Part shown: in pieces, positions 6,138 to 6,519 of the stretch
Numbering within the stretch: position 1 is the stretch's first letter
Layout of the letters: every line of letters starts with the position of its first letter
Origin: Akkermansiaceae bacterium UBA5688
GTDB taxonomy: Bacteria; Verrucomicrobiota; Verrucomicrobiia; Verrucomicrobiales; Akkermansiaceae
Length of the DNA stretch: 6,519 bases
Direction of reading: 5' to 3'
NCBI GenBank assembly: GCA_002420315.1
Contig: DIHU01000265.1
Location: forward strand, 1-6,519
Made by a program: the position numbers and the translations under genes
Notes under the pieces: model-generated
Told to the model about the DNA's origin: nothing
The model's database searches: none
The model's input: the letters and a program-made list of their open reading frames with translations, nothing else

Positions 6138-6518
6138 TCACTTAGCCGACGGCATCGCACCAACAACAGATCCGTCACCTGTAAGAACTGGATTTATAGC
6201 GATATAGCCCTTAAACCAGTCTTCCCATCCGTCTTCTTTTAACTTTCTAAAATAGGGTGACGCTCCAGTTTCTTGAAAATCGGGGATAAAGACATTAAAC
6301 TCACCATCTTTCGTCTTAGTGGTTTTCTCGTCCCCACTAATTTTCACAACTACCACTCCTGGAAGGCCATCTACAACAGTCCTACCCTCCTCCTTAAATT
6401 CTGATTTAAGTCCCGATGGATAAGTTTCAGTCCAATTTCCATCCTCAGCTCTTTCCCACAATCTGTAGCCTGGTTCGACTGAATGGTTTGGAATATCGAA
6501 CCAAAATTTAGTTAGGGC
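6138..6518 (-). CDS. hypothetical protein (5' partial, continues off the right edge)
   Basis: Reading leftward, the frame is open from the right edge to the TAG stop at 6138-6140, giving 126 visible residues. A TTG codon at 6459-6461 could be taken as the start, but the 19 codons before it are also open and read as ordinary protein (KFWFDIPNHSVEPGYR), so the true start lies off-window. The visible part is hydrophilic and rich in Gly, Glu, Lys, Trp and aromatic residues. It includes DGNWTETYPSG, a VDGLPGVVVVKI strand pair, an FNVFIPDF stretch and W-x2-W near the end. There are no membrane segments and no cysteine, and I recognise no family. The short beta-type blocks would fit a small secreted or periplasmic domain, but that is only a guess. 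GC in one 60-base sample is 43%, between the symporter and the AT-rich gene. No terminator is visible downstream. Confidence 0.75.
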   Translation of the reverse strand, partial: ALTKFWFDIPNHSVEPGYRLWERAEDGNWTETYPSGLKSEFKEEGRTVVDGLPGVVVVKISGDEKTTKTKDGEFNVFIPDFQETGASPYFRKLKEDGWEDWFKGYIAINPVLTGDGSVVGAMPSAK

Positions 6519-6519
6519 C

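Noticed and set aside
6138..6461. TTG at 6459-6461 as the start of the right-hand gene
   Set aside because: The frame stays open for 19 more codons to the window edge with protein-like sequence, so the gene is more likely 5'-truncated by the window.

Overview
The window looks like chromosomal DNA of a Verrucomicrobiota-type bacterium, possibly Opitutales-like. This is an inference from three things. The first CDS is a tandem Calx-beta/lamin-tail surface protein whose C-terminus ends in an FFRxxx-type motif, as is common in secreted proteins of that phylum. A GPH-family sugar symporter lies beside it. Shine-Dalgarno signals are weak or absent in front of the genes whose starts can be seen. No rRNA, tRNA, CRISPR array or transposase gene is visible.

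Layout: (1) 1-1992 (+) is the 3' part of a large extracellular protein made of two Calx-beta + lamin-tail modules and a C-terminal beta-rich tail; its start lies off the left edge. (2) 2125-3516 (-) is a complete MelB/GPH-type sugar:cation symporter, convergent with the first gene, with no convincing terminator in the 132 bp between them. (3) 3517-3952 is intergenic and holds at most a 44-codon ORF with a good ribosome binding site. (4) 3953-5818 (-) is a strikingly AT-rich gene for an acyltransferase-3 (OpgC/MdoC-like) membrane protein fused to an extra transmembrane helix and about three ankyrin repeats. (5) 5819-6137 is intergenic and rich in small repeats and hairpins. (6) 6138-6518 (-) is the 3' part of an unrecognised hypothetical gene that runs off the right edge.

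The most interesting part is 3880-6025. The AT-rich acyltransferase-ankyrin gene sits as a compositional island (about 27% GC in 60-base samples, against 50-57% in samples to its left). It is bracketed by an imperfect direct repeat (about 3884-3944 and 5871-5931) and by a shorter shared motif at its ends (TTGCGGGAA at 3956-3964 and 5866-5874). Just right of the island are a bulged 11-bp-stem hairpin and an exactly adjacent 19-bp tandem duplication. This suggests a horizontally acquired single-gene cassette placed between copies of an intergenic repeat family. The genes do not form an obvious pathway: the symporter imports a sugar or glycoside, the first protein is an exported adhesion or scaffold-like protein, and the acyltransferase probably decorates a cell-envelope glycan.
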